Positions 1 through 8,639 of a stretch of 21,528 nucleotides of DNA are shown piece after piece. Under the pieces are notes generated by a model, which searched no databases, was not told the DNA's origin, and saw only the letters and a program-made list of their open reading frames with translations. The first letter of the stretch is position 1, and each line of letters opens with the position of its first letter. Source of the DNA: Bacteroidetes bacterium UBA6491 (lineage in GTDB: Bacteria; Bacteroidota; Bacteroidia; NS11-12g; UBA9320); contig DJML01000069.1 of the NCBI GenBank assembly GCA_002436505.1, forward strand, positions 1 to 21,528, read 5' to 3'. The position numbers and the translations under genes were made by a program.

Positions 1-1408
1 TCAGATCGTCTTTTGACAGAGCATCCTTCATTCCAAAGTACGCTTTGAACAAAGGTTGCATTGCGTTCAGTTGCTCATCCGGAAGGATCATATCATCCTT
101 CTTATCTTTCTGGTCTAACGCAGAAGGAACACCATTTACATGGTGATGAACAGGTTGACTTCCGGACGCTCCTGATGGGTTCATCATGCTCGGTTTACCT
201 TGCAACTGAGCGGCTGCATCCACACTAAAGGTACCGTTCACTACCACAACATCACCTTTCTCCAGACCAGATCGTATGATGTAATTTTCAGACAACGGAG
301 GCCCTAGCTTCACTTCCCTCATTTCAAATGCAATCTGATCCTGGTTTTGGGTCCTGACGTAGACAATTGACCTGTCGCCGGTCCACATAACCGCACTTTT
401 TGGAACAGAAAGCACCTGATCTGTTTCTCTGAACTTTGAGTTTATTGTTCCTGAAACGAACATAGCAGGCTTTAACATACCCCTTTCATTGGTCATCTCT
501 ACCCTGGCTTTTGCTACTCTGGAATACGGATTAATTACAGGATCTATATATGTGACCTTTCCCAGGAATTCATTACCCGGTAAGGAAGAAACGCTAAAAG
601 CTACTTCATCTCCCTTGTTAACCCATGCCAGGTCGGATTCGTGGATATCAAATAACACCCATACCCCTGACAGATCAGCTACCTCAAAGATCACTGAACC
701 TGTCCTGACATAATCGCCGACATTTACATTTTTAGAATTTACATAGCCTGATTTCTGGGCAATAAGTGGAAAAACATCTGATTCAACACCTGACGAAATG
801 ATCCTGTCAATTTCAGAACTGCTTAATTTCCAGTTTTCCAGCTTTCTTCTTGCGGCATCATATAATGACGGCTGTGAATCTCTCAACTTGTAAGCTTCCA
901 GAAGTTCTTTGCTTGCCGTTAACAGATCAGGAGAATAGATCATTGCTATCACCTGGCCCTTAGAAATAAATTCACCGGTAAAATTGACCTTTAAACTCTC
1001 AACTCTGCCAGGGAAATGACTGACCAGCGAACTAATCCGACGCTCATCGATCTCCACTTTTCCGTCCAGTCGCACAGTTCTCGCCGGTGTTGTCTGCCCA
1101 ACGATCATTGTTCTGACATTGGCCAGTTTCATTGCATTTTCAGACATTTTCACAGAAAAGCGGTCATCATTCTCATCGCCGGAAACGAGTACCAGTTCCA
1201 TCCCGCAAATGGGACAATCCCCTGGTTCTTTGGTTCTTATCTGCGAATGCATACTGCAGGTATATACAGATTCCCTTTCTGCCTCTTCGTTTTTTTCTAC
1301 GGAAGCATCTCCATTCCCATTTTTTCTGGAAAGTCCATTTCCTATGGCAATTCCGAGGATCAATGTTATCCCTGAAATTATCAGTATTGTCCTGATTTGT
1401 TTATTCAT
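1..1408 (-). CDS. cusB: CusB-type efflux RND periplasmic adaptor (partial, C-terminus beyond left edge)
   Basis: This is the membrane-fusion subunit of a tripartite Cu(I)/Ag(I) efflux pump; it links the inner-membrane RND pump to the outer-membrane channel. The visible 469 codons read without a stop to the window edge. An N-terminal membrane anchor (about residues 7-25) is followed by a heavy-metal-binding domain with Cys51, Met53, His54 and the CPICGM motif at 65-70. Barrel-sandwich and beta-barrel adaptor domains follow (about 105-400). A linker with three His at 421-423 leads into what looks like the start of a DUF3347 domain (about 440 on), often appended to CusB in Bacteroidota. The ATG overlaps the end of the TolC gene and is preceded by AAGGAGGT with a good spacing, an unusually strong Shine-Dalgarno for this phylum, which fixes the start. 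It is last in the visible operon. Family assignment is firm; metal specificity is inferred from the metal-binding domain and the CusA partner. Confidence 0.93.
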   Translation of the reverse strand, partial: MNKQIRTILIISGITLILGIAIGNGLSRKNGNGDASVEKNEEAERESVYTCSMHSQIRTKEPGDCPICGMELVLVSGDENDDRFSVKMSENAMKLANVRTMIVGQTTPARTVRLDGKVEIDERRISSLVSHFPGRVESLKVNFTGEFISKGQVIAMIYSPDLLTASKELLEAYKLRDSQPSLYDAARRKLENWKLSSSEIDRIISSGVESDVFPLIAQKSGYVNSKNVNVGDYVRTGSVIFEVADLSGVWVLFDIHESDLAWVNKGDEVAFSVSSLPGNEFLGKVTYIDPVINPYSRVAKARVEMTNERGMLKPAMFVSGTINSKFRETDQVLSVPKSAVMWTGDRSIVYVRTQNQDQIAFEMREVKLGPPLSENYIIRSGLEKGDVVVVNGTFSVDAAAQLQGKPSMMNPSGASGSQPVHHHVNGVPSALDQKDKKDDMILPDEQLNAMQPLFKAYFGMKDALSKDDL

Positions 1409-2639
1409 TTTCACCTCCTTTTAAAAGGTATTCAATTCTGGCCTGTTCAGTTTCTAATGTAGTCCTTGCGCCAGCTTTTAATTTGTCATATTTCAAAATC
1501 TGCTCCTGCAACCTCAATATTTCCTCAAAGTCCTTACCTGAGCTACTGTAAGATGTATAATAGAGCTCCATCATTTGCTCAAATTTCCTGATCTGCTTGT
1601 CGTACAGAGCAATACGATCCATTTGTGCCTGAACTGTATATACAGCATCTGCAAGCTGTGCAGACATGGTATTGATCAATTGCTCCTTTTGAAGATCTGA
1701 ACTGCTGATCATAAGTTCTGTTTCCTCTGATGCGGCACGGTATTTTTTCCTAAAAACAGGTATGGAGGTGCTGACCATCGGCATTATAGCGTCCTTTCCG
1801 TTGTCATTACCCATTACATTCGCCCGCTCACTGACAAACACATAATCTATTCCGACACCAAATTTCGGCAGTCCTTCTTTGGCTACCAATCTATGTTTTG
1901 ATTGTAAGGCCAAAATTGAATTATCAATCGCCAGAACCAATGGATGTTGTGCGATCATTGAATCTGAGTACATCAGATCCAGGTCCTCTGTTTGTCTCAG
2001 CGTTTCAGGCAATATCACCTTTGTTGTATCTGGTCTTCCCAGCAACCTGTTAAAGGTAACCAGATAAGGTGTGTTCTTGTCCTCCAGCAGCTTCAGGTTT
2101 GTTATGGATTCCTCGATCATTGTTTCTACACGAAGGATGTCGACCAGACTACCCTGGCCATTTTCGAAATGTACCGTTGCCAGGCGCTCGTACGTTTCCA
2201 ATAGCGCTATGTTCTTTTTCTCAATATCAATCAACTGATGCAATTCATAAAGCGGATACCATGCCTTTTTTAGTTCATAGTACAGTAAGTTTCTTGCTGC
2301 AATAAATTCCATAAACTTCACCTGCGCATTTTTCGAGGCCAGATCCTCCTTTACTTTAAGGGTGCCAAACCAGGGAAACATTTGAGAAAGGGAGACCTTA
2401 GCTACCTGCGGCCCCACTCTTGTCTCCACCGGCACGAGGAAATACCCAATGGATAAAGTAGGATCAGGAAGAGAGCCAACCTGAGCAACTTGCTTCAGGG
2501 AAGCTTCAAACTGAAGATATTTAGCCATTAATCCGGGGTTTTCTTTTGCTGCCTCTTCAAAATAACTCTGAAACGACTGCCCATGGACTCCCGTCAAAGT
2601 GCAGAACATAAAAATAAGATATGCTAGTCCCTTTTTCAC
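1401..2639 (-). CDS. TolC-family outer-membrane channel of the Cus-type pump
   Basis: This 412-residue protein should be the outer-membrane, periplasm-spanning channel (CusC/CzcC role) of the tripartite pump. A Sec signal peptide covers about residues 1-20. The remainder is the long, mostly helical TolC/OEP fold, with the conserved LPDPTLSIGY stretch near residue 56 and SLSQMFPWFG near 84, typical of Bacteroidota CusC-like proteins. No lipobox Cys follows the signal peptide, unlike E. coli CusC. The start codon is GTG: GTG (2639-2637) overlaps the TGA stop of the pump gene (2638-2636), and the next in-frame Met lies inside the signal peptide, so coupling to the upstream gene is the best reading. 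Its own 3' end overlaps the adaptor start. Which metal is exported cannot be read from this subunit alone. Confidence 0.92.
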   Translation of the reverse strand: MKKGLAYLIFMFCTLTGVHGQSFQSYFEEAAKENPGLMAKYLQFEASLKQVAQVGSLPDPTLSIGYFLVPVETRVGPQVAKVSLSQMFPWFGTLKVKEDLASKNAQVKFMEFIAARNLLYYELKKAWYPLYELHQLIDIEKKNIALLETYERLATVHFENGQGSLVDILRVETMIEESITNLKLLEDKNTPYLVTFNRLLGRPDTTKVILPETLRQTEDLDLMYSDSMIAQHPLVLAIDNSILALQSKHRLVAKEGLPKFGVGIDYVFVSERANVMGNDNGKDAIMPMVSTSIPVFRKKYRAASEETELMISSSDLQKEQLINTMSAQLADAVYTVQAQMDRIALYDKQIRKFEQMMELYYTSYSSSGKDFEEILRLQEQILKYDKLKAGARTTLETEQARIEYLLKGGENE

Positions 2640-5600
2640 TTTCCTAAAATTTGCTCCTCGTTAAGTCCTGAATTCTTGATAAACCTTCTTTCTTCTCTCA
2701 TTGAATAGAGAGTAGGTACAATAAAATACGTTATTACGGCCACGGTCATTCCTCCAAATGCAGGGATGGCCATAGGTATCATAATATCCGCCCCTCTGCC
2801 TGCAGAAGTAAGTATTGGCAGCAAGGCGATGATGGTTGTTGCAGAGGTCATTACAGCGGGGCGAATTCTTCTTTTTCCAGCCATTACCACCGTATCTCTA
2901 ATTTCTTGAATAGAATTGCCTTTTACGTCTCTAAAACTTTGATCCAGATATGTCCCCATCAGCACACCATCATCAGTGGCAATTCCAAACAGTGCTATAA
3001 AACCAACCCACACAGCGACACTTAAATTGATCTTATGGATCTGGAACAGCTCTCTGAAATTCATCCCGAATAAGCTGAAATCTGCGAACCAGGGTTGGCC
3101 ATATAACCAGATCATCACGAACCCTCCGCTGAATGCCATAATAACACCTGCATAGATCATGAGGGTAGTTGATACGGATCGGAACTGAAGATAAAGTATC
3201 AGAAAAATAATAAAAAGTACCAGTGGAATGAGAATAAGCAACCTTTTCTCAGCCCTCACCTGATTTTCATAACTTCCTGAAAATTTAAAACTCACACCTT
3301 GAGGGACCATAAGTTCGCCGGAAGTAATTCGGGATTGAATTAATCTCTGCGCTTCATGGACCACGTCAACCTCTGCAAAATCAGGTTCCTTATCAAACAA
3401 AACGTACCCCACTAAAAATGTTTCCTCACTTTTGATCATTTGAGGACCTCGCACAAATTCAAAGCTGACCAGTTCGCTAAGTTGGATCTGCGATCCATTC
3501 GCGGCGGTGATCAATATTCGTCCTATGGCTTCAGGGTTGTCGCGTAACTCACGTGGGTAGCGGACACGGATCGGGAATCGCTCCCTTCCTTCCACAGTTC
3601 CGGCCACCTTCATTCCACCTATTGCTGTTTCAATGGTTCTTTGTACATCTTCAATATTCAGCCCATGTCTCCCCACCTTCTCTCTGTCAATATTCAGGTG
3701 CAGGTAAGGTTTACCTACGATCCTGTCAGCAAACACCGACTCTCTTTTCACAGATGGAACGTCCTGTAAGACACTTTCAAGCTTTCGGGCAAATGATTCA
3801 ATGGTCTTGAGATCCGGTCCGTAGACTTTAATTCCCATCGGAGCCCTCATTCCTGTCTGCAACATGACCAAACGGGTCTCGATTGGTTGTAACTTAGGCG
3901 CAGCCGTCACACCCGGGATCTGTGTGGCAGCAGATACCTCGTTCCATATATCGTCAGGTGTGTTAATATGCTCACGCCAATTCCTGAAATACCTTCCTTG
4001 CTCGTTTTCGATAAGGTCTGATTTAGCGGTACCTGAATTTATTGCTTCTTTATTCGACAATGTATCCCCAGATCTCAGGATAAAATTGCCGCTTCCGTCT
4101 ACTTTATATCTTACACGGTGCCCTTTCTCATTGACCATGTACTCAGGTTTGTATTGAATGACATTTTCAAACATAGATATCGGTGCAGGGTCAAGGGCAG
4201 ACTCAACCCGTCCGAGCTTGCCAACAACAAGTTCCACTTCGGGGATACTGCCGACCATAAGATCCAGTTTCCGCAGCACATCCCTATTGTATTCTACACC
4301 TGAATGTGGCATAGAACTAGGCATCAGCAGAAAAGAACCTTCATCAAGTGCAGGCATGAACTCTTCTCCAAGACCTGGGAACTGTTCCTCTGTATTTTGC
4401 CATAGGTCCGTTTGTGCCAAATTGATCCCGGCATAGGAAAACACCTTCTCTACCGGCTTGAATACGTTACCGAAACCAAGCCAAATGGTCATGCCAAAGA
4501 AGATAAAGATGATGGGGATGGACAGAAATGCCCATTTATATTCAAGACATTTATTCAATATCCATTCGTATTTCCTTTCGATCAGGATAAAGGCTGACAA
4601 AAGCAATCCGACCAGAAGTGCGACAAATATGAAATTAACGAACAGGCTTCTTGCAGCGCCCAAAGGGTGCCAGAACTGAGCCATCAACCATACCACGCCT
4701 ATCACGGCAACAGCGACGCCAGCATTTCTGATCACAGCAATGACCCATCCTTTAAGGTTTGGAGCCGACCTTTCGTACCACCACTGTATCAATCCGGCCA
4801 GGCCAAAAAGCAATAGCATTGTTCCGCTCCAGTGGAATCCAGCAATGAGAACAACAATACCGCCAACCAACATAAGTGCGTTGAAGATCGATCGGTTCGA
4901 TCGACGGGAAATCTTAAATTTAAAGAACCAGTAGGTCAGGGTAGGCAGGATAAATAATGCCACTATAAGAGATGCCACCAGGGAAAAGGTTTTAGTATAG
5001 GCCAGAGGGCCGAACAGTTTCCCTTCAGCAGCCTGCAGTGCAAAGACCGGAATAAAACTTACGATGGTTGTCGATACAGCAGTAATGATAGCAGAAGAGA
5101 CCTCAGAAGCTGCCTTGTGAATGACGTCAACTAGATTTCCTTCCGGATCACTATCTTTCCATTTAATGACATTCTCAGCCAAAATTATACCGAGATCAAC
5201 CATTGTTCCAATGGCAATCGCAATACCTGAAAGAGCAACGATATTGGCGTCAATATGCAGATACCTCATGCCAATAAAAACCATGAGTACTGCGATTGGA
5301 AGCAGGCTGGAAATAACCAGTGATGCCCTTAGATTAAAAACCATGATCACAATGACCAGGATAGCTATCAACATCTCCAGAGCAAGGGCCTCCTCCAGGG
5401 TTCCGAGGGTTTCACCTATTAGCACAGAACGGTCATAGAATGGAACGATAGCAACTTTACTTGCCGTACCATCCTCAAGGGTTCTGGAAGGAAGTCCCGG
5501 AGATATCTCTTTGATCTTTTTCTTAACATTATTGATTACTTCAAGCGGGTTGGCCCCATACCTTGCGATCACCACCCCCCCGACAACTTCAGCGCCGCCC

Positions 5601-6487
5601 TTATCCAGCACACCTCTTCTGTTCGCAGGACCGAAAGTCACATTTCCAATGTCCTTAATTCTTACAGGAACATTATCCCGTACATCAACAACGGCCTGTT
5701 CAAGATCCTCTAAATGTTTTATATAACCGATGCCCCTAACAAGGTATTCGGCTTTATTTATTTCTATGGTTTTGGCACCGGCGTCACGGTTTGAACTTTT
5801 CACCGCAGAAAGCACCTTTTCAAGAGATATGCCATATGCTTTAAGAGCGCTCGGATTGATGTCCACCTGGTACTCTTTGACATAACCTCCGACCGACGCA
5901 ACTTCGGACACTCCTTCAACAGCATTCAGGCCATATTTCACATAATAGTCCTGAACGGTACGTAATTCGTGAAGATCCCAGCCGGAAGTCGTATTTCCAT
6001 CCTTATCCTGTCCTTCAAGAGTATACCAGTAGATCTGTCCGAGTGCTGTCGCATCCGGTCCAAGAACCGGGCTTACGCCATTCGGCAAATGACCGGAAGG
6101 CAAAGAGTTTAATTTTTCAAGGATCCTTGACCTCGACCAGTAGAATTCAACATCTTCTTCAAAGATCAGGTAAATGCTGGAGATGCCTATAATTGATGAG
6201 CTTCTGATCGATTTTACACCGGGAATGCCCAGCAGATAGGTTGTAAGCGGATAGGTTATCTGATCCTCGATATCCTGCGGGGACCGGCCAGGCCATTCTG
6301 TAAAGATGATCTGTTGATTCTCTCCAATGTCCGGTATCGCGTCAACAGGGACAGGATCAGATGGCAGTGGGTCCAGATCCCAGTCGAAAGGTGCCGTTGA
6401 AATGCCCCACAGCACCATCCCTGCCAACAACAGAAAAGTTATCAGACGGTTATCTAAAAAATACCTTATGAGTTTATTAATCCGCAT
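2636..6487 (-). CDS. cusA: CusA-type heavy-metal efflux RND pump
   Basis: This 1283-residue inner-membrane proton/metal antiporter exports Cu(I)/Ag(I). The TM4 motif AIGTMVDLGIILAEN carries the proton-relay Asp431 and matches the monovalent-metal (CusA) subgroup. The three Met that bind metal in E. coli CusA have counterparts: Met722 in LLMPSSMP, Met772 in APISMFENVI and Met875 in RLVMLQTGM. It is about 240 residues longer than the roughly 1045-residue E. coli protein. Extra hydrophobic segments lie at about 535-636, between the usual TM6 and TM7, and there is an added polar stretch at about 786-848 in the periplasmic part; both occur in Bacteroidota homologues as I know them. The ATG lies 17 nt after the upstream peroxidase gene, and the TGA overlaps the GTG of the TolC gene. 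Family and monovalent-metal subgroup are well supported; the exact substrate is inferred. Confidence 0.95.
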   Translation of the reverse strand: MRINKLIRYFLDNRLITFLLLAGMVLWGISTAPFDWDLDPLPSDPVPVDAIPDIGENQQIIFTEWPGRSPQDIEDQITYPLTTYLLGIPGVKSIRSSSIIGISSIYLIFEEDVEFYWSRSRILEKLNSLPSGHLPNGVSPVLGPDATALGQIYWYTLEGQDKDGNTTSGWDLHELRTVQDYYVKYGLNAVEGVSEVASVGGYVKEYQVDINPSALKAYGISLEKVLSAVKSSNRDAGAKTIEINKAEYLVRGIGYIKHLEDLEQAVVDVRDNVPVRIKDIGNVTFGPANRRGVLDKGGAEVVGGVVIARYGANPLEVINNVKKKIKEISPGLPSRTLEDGTASKVAIVPFYDRSVLIGETLGTLEEALALEMLIAILVIVIMVFNLRASLVISSLLPIAVLMVFIGMRYLHIDANIVALSGIAIAIGTMVDLGIILAENVIKWKDSDPEGNLVDVIHKAASEVSSAIITAVSTTIVSFIPVFALQAAEGKLFGPLAYTKTFSLVASLIVALFILPTLTYWFFKFKISRRSNRSIFNALMLVGGIVVLIAGFHWSGTMLLLFGLAGLIQWWYERSAPNLKGWVIAVIRNAGVAVAVIGVVWLMAQFWHPLGAARSLFVNFIFVALLVGLLLSAFILIERKYEWILNKCLEYKWAFLSIPIIFIFFGMTIWLGFGNVFKPVEKVFSYAGINLAQTDLWQNTEEQFPGLGEEFMPALDEGSFLLMPSSMPHSGVEYNRDVLRKLDLMVGSIPEVELVVGKLGRVESALDPAPISMFENVIQYKPEYMVNEKGHRVRYKVDGSGNFILRSGDTLSNKEAINSGTAKSDLIENEQGRYFRNWREHINTPDDIWNEVSAATQIPGVTAAPKLQPIETRLVMLQTGMRAPMGIKVYGPDLKTIESFARKLESVLQDVPSVKRESVFADRIVGKPYLHLNIDREKVGRHGLNIEDVQRTIETAIGGMKVAGTVEGRERFPIRVRYPRELRDNPEAIGRILITAANGSQIQLSELVSFEFVRGPQMIKSEETFLVGYVLFDKEPDFAEVDVVHEAQRLIQSRITSGELMVPQGVSFKFSGSYENQVRAEKRLLILIPLVLFIIFLILYLQFRSVSTTLMIYAGVIMAFSGGFVMIWLYGQPWFADFSLFGMNFRELFQIHKINLSVAVWVGFIALFGIATDDGVLMGTYLDQSFRDVKGNSIQEIRDTVVMAGKRRIRPAVMTSATTIIALLPILTSAGRGADIMIPMAIPAFGGMTVAVITYFIVPTLYSMREERRFIKNSGLNEEQILGK

Positions 6488-6504
6488 ACCGCTATGCTAA
6501 TCGT

Positions 6505-7608
6505 TTAGAATGGGTCGCTAAATTCTTCATTCTTAATCAATTCATTATCTGTCAGTGTCTTAAGGAAGGCTACCAGATCCGCTTTATCCTGAGATGACAG
6601 CATAAGTCCGGTTTCCATTGTCTGCTGCAGAGCAGGGTCAAGGGTCGGAGACGATTTCAGACCATCGTTGTAATGATCAATAACCTGTTCAAGGGTAGTA
6701 AAGCGACCGTCGTGCATATAAGGAGCGGTAAGCTCAATATTTCTGAGGCTCACCACTTTGAATTTGCCAAGATCAGCCGGATTGCCGGTTGCACTTTTCC
6801 TGCCTTCATCAGCAAAAGAACCTTCAGCATCCAGACCGTTGTTCATGTACCGGTCGTTCTCGAAATTGAAACCTCCATGACAATGTGCGCAATCGGCTCC
6901 CGATTCATCAGGGAAAAATTTGTTATAATCCCCGAAGAACAGATCTAATCCTCTTTTTTCACTGTCAGTGAAGATCGATGAATCCTTATTTTGCAGGAAC
7001 AGGTCGTATTTCGATTTATTTGATACAATGCTGTTCATAAATTGCTCCATGGCAAGAGACATCCTTTCTGGCGTTATTTCATCTGTTCCAAATGCCCTGA
7101 TAAACTGATCACTGTACATTTTAGTTCCAGAAAGCTTAGAAACAACATTCTCTAGTGTCTCGTTCATTTCCAGCTTATCCTGGATCGGAAGAAGCGACTG
7201 GTCACGTATTAAGTGAGCACGACCATCCCAAAAAAACTCGTTGGTATGCCACGCGGTATTAAAAACAGACATGGCCTGACGTTTTCCTGGCAAGCCTTCC
7301 ACCCCAATGGAGAACTTAGCAGTATCAGTAAAAGCAAATTTTTGGATATGACATGATGCACAGGACATTGAACCATCCCTGGAAAGCATTGTTTCGTAGA
7401 ACAACATACGACCTAATTTCACACCCTGCACCGTTGGAAGATTGTCGGAATTCAACTGAGCAGGCGGAAAGTGCCCAACATCGGTAACGAAAGGGGTTTT
7501 ATCCCAGCTTACACCGGCATTTTGAGCCGGAGTATCTGATTCTTCCTTACAGCTGAAAATGCCTATCGCAAGTACAATTGTTGTTATTATTAATGTTTTG
7601 ATCCTCAT
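6505..7608 (-). CDS. Di-heme cytochrome c peroxidase family lipoprotein (MauG/bCcP superfamily), copy 1
   Basis: This 367-residue exported protein has two c-type heme motifs, CASCH (83-87) and CAHCH (240-244), the layout of bacterial cytochrome c peroxidase, MauG and MbnH. A signal peptide ends in a lipobox (FSC, Cys20), so it is probably a lipoprotein. FWDGR with Trp127 matches the conserved inter-heme Trp region of bCcP/MauG enzymes, and APYMHDGR (295-302) is the conserved C-terminal heme-pocket motif. Family members either reduce peroxide or oxidise residues of partner proteins; which applies here is not shown by sequence. It lies 5 nt after a second, divergent di-heme gene and 17 nt before cusA, so it is almost certainly co-transcribed with the pump. 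Di-heme peroxidase family is certain; specific activity is open. Confidence 0.92.
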   Translation of the reverse strand: MRIKTLIITTIVLAIGIFSCKEESDTPAQNAGVSWDKTPFVTDVGHFPPAQLNSDNLPTVQGVKLGRMLFYETMLSRDGSMSCASCHIQKFAFTDTAKFSIGVEGLPGKRQAMSVFNTAWHTNEFFWDGRAHLIRDQSLLPIQDKLEMNETLENVVSKLSGTKMYSDQFIRAFGTDEITPERMSLAMEQFMNSIVSNKSKYDLFLQNKDSSIFTDSEKRGLDLFFGDYNKFFPDESGADCAHCHGGFNFENDRYMNNGLDAEGSFADEGRKSATGNPADLGKFKVVSLRNIELTAPYMHDGRFTTLEQVIDHYNDGLKSSPTLDPALQQTMETGLMLSSQDKADLVAFLKTLTDNELIKNEEFSDPF

Positions 7609-7613
7609 TGAAA

Positions 7614-8639
7614 TTAATTGTTAAAATTTTTGTTTTCGACAAATTGCGTATCCGTCAAGGCATGAAGAAAGGCCACGATCGCCCCCATCTCGTCATTTGA
7701 AAGTCCAAGTGGTCTGATCAATTTACTTTTATGAGGATGATCCTCCCCTCCCGAATTGTAGTGATCAATGACGGCCTCTAGCGTAGCAAAAGAACCATCG
7801 TGCATATATGGTGCAGTAAGTCCCGTATTTCTTAACGTTGGAACCTTAAACAGCGCCAGATCATTGTCATTACCTGTCAGTCTCCTTCTACCAAGATCAT
7901 TATAGATCGTATAGAGTCCGTTATTCTGGAAACTGTTGTCGGTAAAATTAAATCCACCATGACAGTCTGAACACCCAGTTCTTTCGCTAAAGAACAAATT
8001 CATGCCTTTTATTTCCAGAGAGTTAAGGGCATCCTTATTATCTTGATAGAAATACCGGTCAAAAGGACTGTTTCCACTGATCAGGGTACGTTCAAAATTG
8101 GCAATGGAACGGGTAATGACGAACGGATCAGGTTCTCTTCCGTAAGCAAGTTCACTCATTTCGACATATTCCGGAATGTGAGATAAGCGAATCCCCGCAT
8201 CAACAATATTGAAATCAAACTCGTTGTGCTCCTGTAACGGAACAAGGATCTGCATCTCAAGTGTTGGGACCCCTCCTTCCCTGGTAAAATATGGAAGATA
8301 GGCCACGTTGGTCAGGGTTGGTGCATTGCGCACACCGGGAGCATTCTGTACTCCCGGACTAAAGGAAACGTCATCACTGAAAGCAAGGTGAGGTTTATGA
8401 CAGGACCCGCAACTGACTGTGCTGTCTCTTGAGAGCACGGGGTCAAAGAACAGCCGTTTGCCCAGCTCCCATCTTGCCCTTGTAAATTTATTGTCTTCAG
8501 GAAATTCCACTGCAGGAAAACCTATGGGAATTGACAGAATACCATTCTCCCTTTCTCCAGGTATTGGAGGATCAGGCTGGCAACCTGCAATTGATATCAC
8601 CAGCAGAGGTAAGAACAATATGTATCCCAAGGTCTTCAA
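7614..8639 (-). CDS. Di-heme cytochrome c peroxidase family lipoprotein (MbnH-like candidate), copy 2
   Basis: This 341-residue exported di-heme protein has CGSCH (77-81) and CSDCH (223-227), and APYMHDGS (276-283) near the C-terminal heme. Its signal peptide ends in a lipobox (AGC, Cys20). It differs from its neighbour where bCcP enzymes have FWDGR: here the segment is YFTREGG (117-123), followed by a PLQEH motif (134-138), with no Trp at that place. It directly follows the MbnP-like gene, as expected for an MbnH-type enzyme that oxidises a Trp in MbnP to kynurenine; that role is inferred from family and position. The start is TTG (8639-8637), which abuts the TAA stop of the MbnP gene in the same frame. 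No ATG occurs in the signal peptide, and the intact signal sequence and lipobox support TTG. MbnH versus peroxidase needs a phylogeny. Confidence 0.9.
   Translation of the reverse strand: MKTLGYILFLPLLVISIAGCQPDPPIPGERENGILSIPIGFPAVEFPEDNKFTRARWELGKRLFFDPVLSRDSTVSCGSCHKPHLAFSDDVSFSPGVQNAPGVRNAPTLTNVAYLPYFTREGGVPTLEMQILVPLQEHNEFDFNIVDAGIRLSHIPEYVEMSELAYGREPDPFVITRSIANFERTLISGNSPFDRYFYQDNKDALNSLEIKGMNLFFSERTGCSDCHGGFNFTDNSFQNNGLYTIYNDLGRRRLTGNDNDLALFKVPTLRNTGLTAPYMHDGSFATLEAVIDHYNSGGEDHPHKSKLIRPLGLSNDEMGAIVAFLHALTDTQFVENKNFNN

Noticed and set aside
1016..1424. Several overlapping plus-strand frames within the CusB region
   Set aside because: They are antisense to a continuous minus-strand adaptor frame with clear domains and a strong RBS.
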